Positions 58,850 to 64,000 of a stretch of DNA of 64,000 nt are shown here, piece by piece. The notes beneath the pieces are model-generated. The model did no database searches, was not told the origin of the DNA, and worked only from the letters and a program-made list of their open reading frames with translations. Position numbers and translations under genes: made by a program. Origin of the DNA: Cacajao melanocephalus (lineage: Eukaryota; Chordata; Mammalia; Primates; Pitheciidae); NCBI GenBank assembly GCA_963573385.1, contig CAUYLG010066009.1:19236-83235 (forward strand). The letters are read 5' to 3'. Each line of letters begins with the position of its first letter. Position 1 is the first letter of the stretch.

Positions 58850-59270
58850 CACAACATGTCACTTCCCTATCCAAAAATGTTTTTTTCCTCCTTCCTTCCA
58901 CATCCAACCTAAACTCCTCTGACTAGCATTCCACCTTATCACCTCCCACCATTCACCTTCACTGTGGTCTGCAGTCTCCTCATTATAGACTGTGAACATG
59001 CTGTGCTCGTTTCTGACTCTCTGCCTTGGCTCCTGATTATTCACTAACCTGGAATCCCTACCTTGCTGACTTGCTGACCTCTCACTAACCCCTCTCCATT
59101 GAACAAGCCTCGGCCAAGTTTCTGCCTCCTCCAGAAGCCTCCTCTGATTGCTCCTGCTGCTATGGACACACGTGTGCCCCCACTCCCACCTCCCCTTCCC
59201 TAAAGGCCTGCAGCACCTGGCTTTCTCTTTAATGACATACATTCTTGTGTCTTGTGTGATTGCTTATTGG
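58850..59270 (+). repeat. L2 LINE fragment
   Basis: Diverged sense L2: acatgtcacttccctatcca, acctaaactcctctgactag, tgcctcctccagaagcctcc. It has no terminal tail. The overlapping ORFs at 58603-58922 are not genes. Confidence 0.65.
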
Positions 59271-59649
59271 CTATAAATCCTGTCTCTCCAACCACAATGT
59301 GGGTCCTTAACCAAGGATCACCTCCTTAGCCCCCTCCCCCTGCTGCCAAGTGTTATGCTCACAGCGAGCACTAAATACTCTGATTAATCTGCACAGAATC
59401 ATAAAAGCCCACATAGATCACTAGAAATTGTCAGCTGATATTTACAAAAATTCCATAAAGTTTATGGTAGCACACTTGGTCCTTAGATAGTAAAAATATA
59501 AAACAGGAAAAATTGGGTCCTTTGCACACCAAGAATTCTAATTAAGATAAACAAACAGATCCTGAAGGGTACATGCAAAACATATCCTTAAACAAACTGT
59601 GATGTTGGGTCTGAATGAGTTCCTCCGTCCACAGACCCTGATGCTAGGA

Positions 59650-59890
59650 GGGGAGCCCTGACCACTAACCACCAGAACAGGCAAATTAAGGGGGTGGGGA
59701 CATGTGTTCCACATAGAGGGTGGCATGTGCAAAGTCAGGCTGAGAAGTGCGGAGTATGTGCAGAAATTACGGAGTAGATGTTCAGGCTGGGACCTAGGGG
59801 GATTTAGGAGACGGTGGTGATAAGGAAGCTTGCAAAGGCAGCACAGAGTGGGCAGTGTCACGTCTCTAGTGTCTGGCTCAACAGACTAGG
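59650..59890 (-). repeat. L2 LINE fragment
   Basis: Antisense L2: gtggcatgtgcaaagtcagg, gatttaggagacggtggtga and gcagtgtcacgtctc follow the antisense L2 order. Confidence 0.5.
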
Positions 59891-59971
59891 TGTTACCCCC
59901 TGCCAGCAGTTCTGATTTTTTTTTTTTTTAAATCTCAGGACCTCTTTAGACTCCTAACAATTATAAAGAGC

Positions 59972-60162
59972 TTTTTGTTTTTGTTTTTCAGAGACAGGGT
60001 CTTACGCCGTCACACAGGCTGGAATGTAGTGGTGCAACCACAGCTCACTGCAACCTTTACAAAATTTTTTTTGTAGAAATGGATTCTCACTTTGTCAAAT
60101 GATTCTCCTGCCTCAGCCTCCCAAAGTGCTGGGGTTACGGGGATGAGCCACTGCGCCCAGCT
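59972..60162 (-). repeat. Alu SINE with internal deletions
   Basis: Antisense Alu: T-rich start, cagagacagggtcttacgcc, ccacagctcactgcaacctt, then a jump to gattctcctgcctcagcctc and ccaaagtgctggggttacgg. About 100 bases of the normal dimer are missing. Confidence 0.85.
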
Positions 60163-60525
60163 GAGAACATTTTTCAAATCATTTATAATTCACTTGAAAA
60201 TAGTCACTAACCCACTACTTGTTAACATCAATTTTCATTTTAAAATGAAAAATAAATGTTTTCCAGAACAAAATGGTGAGAAGAGTGATGTTCTTATTGT
60301 TTGCAAATCTCTTTGCTGTCTGGCTGAAGACAGCTGGATTCTCCTCTGTGCTCCTGTGTTCAATCAGTAGTGATAGAATGTTTGGACTGAAGTAGATGAA
60401 GAGTATCTAGCCTCACACGGGTATGTAGTTGGAAAATGGAGGACTGTTTTAATCGCCTTTTCAGATAACTGTGGATGTTATTCTTTGCCATGTTGCCAAA
60501 ACTTGACTTTTAAAAGTTAGCTGAG
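60163..60525. other. Upstream flank, no gene seen
   Basis: Non-coding sequence. Together with 60823-61640 it reads like one old block interrupted by an Alu, perhaps an ancient repeat, but I cannot name it. Confidence 0.4.
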
Positions 60526-61705
<1,180 letters not shown>

Positions 61706-61845
61706 GAATTACCAGATAAAATACAAGATGCCCAAATATTGCATGGGGCATACTTATACTTAAAAACAAAATGCTGTTTATTTGAAATTCAAATTTCATT
61801 GGGCTTTCTGTATTTTTATTTGCCACAATTGGCAACCTTACCTCT
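61706..61845. repeat. Palindromic MITE-like element, deleted copy
   Basis: ttaccagataaaatacaaga on the left and ttctgtatttttatttgcca then caattggcaac on the right are inverted complements. The centre has gcatggggcatacttatact, as in the 16590-16795 copy, with part of the left arm missing. Confidence 0.6.
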
Positions 61846-62063
61846 GGGGGTCCATAGACCACATTTTGAAAACAACTGCTCAAGCTGCTTTGGGTCATTT
61901 TTGAGCAGAGAAGTTATATCAATTGTACTTCATGAAGATAGCTCTAACCTTAGTGGGAGGGGTAGATCAGGGGGCGAAAAGATTTGTAGAGCACAGAAAG
62001 GTCTGATGGGTCCATTAAGAAGATGTCACTTTTTGTCTTAATCAATACAAAATTTGTTGATGA
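61846..62063. other. Upstream flank, no gene seen
   Basis: Short stretch with an ORF shadow (61691-62041) but no protein-like features. Confidence 0.4.
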
Positions 62064-62074
62064 ATGAATTTCTT

Positions 62075-62382
<308 letters not shown>

Positions 62383-62393
62383 ATGAATTTCTT

Positions 62394-62939
62394 GTTATTG
62401 TGAGGGGCAGCACTGCTCTGAGATTGGGCAGGGAAAACAGGAAGCCAGCAGAGGGCAGCTCCGTCTAGTGAGGTCCCCTAACCCATGGTGCTAACTTGCT
62501 GCTGTACCCCATCCTCCGCCATCCCCCAGCACCATCAGATCTTCTCCGTTACAACTGACTTATGCCTCACCCAGCAAAATTTAAAGTTCTTTCTTCTTGC
62601 TTCAGCCTCATTGCAAGTAGAGTCCAGCTGGTCTTTATCCTTCATCAAGTAACTGTTCACTTGAAGAACAGGATTTACATTTCACATCAGACAAAGTAAT
62701 TCCAGTTCCTTTAACTGGTTTATTCCCATCCCCTTTGACCCAATTCTTAATCTTATCCACCACTCTCTGATGCACCACGTACTCTCCACTTCCACAGTTG
62801 GGAAATCCTGGCAGAGTCTAGTGTCTGCAGTCAACACCCCATTATCCATGCTGACTGAAAGGAGGGAATAAGTCTTAAGTTTCCCATCTGTGAAATAAAC
62901 TGGTTATAAAACATGATCTCTAAGAGTTCTTCACATTCT
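62394..62939. other. Upstream flank, no gene seen
   Basis: Non-coding sequence with nothing recognised. Confidence 0.5.
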
Positions 62940-63150
62940 AATATGGCATATTGGAGAGCCTAGACTTTGGAGCCACATAGAACTGGGCTCAAATCCTGGC
63001 TCTGCAAGCTACTAGCTATGTTGTTTGGAGGCTGTCACTTGGCCTCTTAGGGCCTCAGTTTCCTCACCTTTAAAACAGGGATAATATCACTCATCTTGTT
63101 TATGCATTGCAAACATTTCAAATAATGTTGCAGAGCTTCTGACCATCAAG
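62940..63150 (+). repeat. MIR SINE
   Basis: Well-preserved MIR: gactttggagccacatagaa, aaatcctggctctgcaagct, ggcctcagtttcctcacctt and aaacagggataatatcact. Confidence 0.85.
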
Positions 63151-63305
63151 TTAAATCATGTAACTTATGTGAATTTAACTAAATATACTCAGTTACAGAG
63201 GGATGGTGGGAACCACTTAAGTGGTGCTGGCAGGAGCCTGTCCTTCCTGTCATTGGTCTTAGTTTTTACCTTTATGTTCTGGCTTTAGAACTTAATATTA
63301 AAATA

Positions 63306-63339
63306 TTAAGTTGGTGCAATTACTTTTGCACCAACCTAA
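63306..63339. mobile_element. MADE1 (Hsmar1 MITE), internally deleted
   Basis: ttaagttggtgcaa joined to ttacttttgcaccaacctaa, flanked by TA on both sides, the mariner target. Intact MADE1 is 80 bp, so about 46 bp of the centre is gone. It therefore cannot form the long hairpin that gives rise to miR-548 family members elsewhere. Confidence 0.85.
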
Positions 63340-63341
63340 TA

Positions 63342-63957
63342 CAGTCCACTATAATGGCTCTCCTTTTTGTTAAATGCATTCTGTCATTCAAATACAGTCC
63401 CAAAGCAACTGAACACAGTGGGTTTTTTAATAGTCTTTGAATTTTGCTTAATTTTAATTTGTTATTTAGTATTTAAGATTCAGTAGTCAATGCTGGCAGT
63501 CCCAAATCGGGACAGAGATCATAGTGAAATAGGTATTTACACACATGCACACAAATACAGCCCCGTGGCTCATGCTGAATGTAATTATAGGCACACACAC
63601 ACACCACACAACACTGGTTTCAGTCAACACAACTACACAGCCATCTCCAGGTGAAAAGCATAAGCTAGCTGCTGGAAATAAAACTGGTATAGTCACACAC
63701 TGCAATGAAAAATCACATGGATCTGCATCCAGTCAACCACCGGCGCAAATTTATGAGGACAGGAAGTTGTTAGGGAGATCCAGAAAGTCAATAAACGTCA
63801 GAAATTTTATAGTTCAAACATTAGACTTACTTTTTTGTTTCTTCAGAGCAGTTGTTTAAATATTTAATTCACAGAACAAAATTGAAGTTTAAATGGCACC
63901 AGTATCTCTCAGACTTGGCACCTACCGTATATGTGGACCTGTTTACTTTTCTTGCTA

Positions 63958-63960
<3 letters not shown>
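63342..63960. other. Upstream flank with short CA runs
   Basis: Non-coding sequence with short CA-rich stretches (about 63540-63556 and 63592-63612). No gene is recognised. Confidence 0.5.

Positions 63961-63962
<2 letters not shown>

Positions 63963-64000
<38 letters not shown>
63963..64000 (+). repeat. Poly(A) run reaching the window end
   Basis: About 38 A residues up to the edge. The bases before it (gtttacttttcttgctactt) are not Alu or L1 ends that I recognise. It may be a homopolymer, the tail of an unidentified retroposed sequence, or the start of a longer A-rich tract. Confidence 0.9.

Overview
The window is primate nuclear DNA. It holds 14 Alu copies or pieces, Alu-free stretches rich in L1, L2 and MIR, MaLR and other ERV LTRs, and a deleted MADE1, which points to an anthropoid primate. 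It contains one recognisable protein-coding gene, the 5' end of CACNA1D (L-type calcium channel alpha-1D, Cav1.3), on the minus strand. Coding exons 1 (55191-55257), 2 (52967-53276) and 3 (48819-48924) join in frame to encode residues 1-161: a seven-methionine start, the calmodulin-binding NSCaTE motif, the rest of the cytosolic N-terminus, segment IS1 and the start of the IS1-IS2 loop. Residues A40, A75 and V130 differ from the human protein as I remember it (T, P, I), so a non-human primate or an unusual allele is likely.

Layout. Positions 1 to about 48818 are intron 3 of CACNA1D. No further exon was recognised there. It is mostly AT-rich sequence with L1, L2, MIR, DNA-transposon, MaLR/ERV LTR and Alu insertions, several of them nested. 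Positions 48819-55257 hold exons 3, 2 and 1 with introns 2 and 1. A CpG island of about 2.2 kb (54350-56560) covers exon 1, the 5' UTR and the presumed promoter. Positions 56561-64000 are the upstream flank. It has repeats and small local duplications, and I see no gene there.

The most interesting signal is at the start of the gene. The sequence immediately 5' of the start codon is the 3' end of an ancient L2 element, and the (ATG)7 run that encodes the N-terminal methionines sits exactly where the L2 tail microsatellite would be. The same L2 remnant supplies an out-of-frame upstream ATG. This starts a 39-codon uORF with seven aspartates that overlaps the main start and ends in exon 2. About 250 bp upstream, an AT-rich block with a perfect 12-bp-arm palindrome interrupts the CpG island.

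I saw no undescribed multi-gene system. The remaining observations concern transposon history (a twin-primed L1, serial L1 insertion at one target, solo LTRs with target duplications), local duplications and candidate regulatory sequence. Repeat family names come from memory of consensus sequences, without any database search, and boundaries are good to roughly 5-30 bases unless a target-site duplication fixes them.
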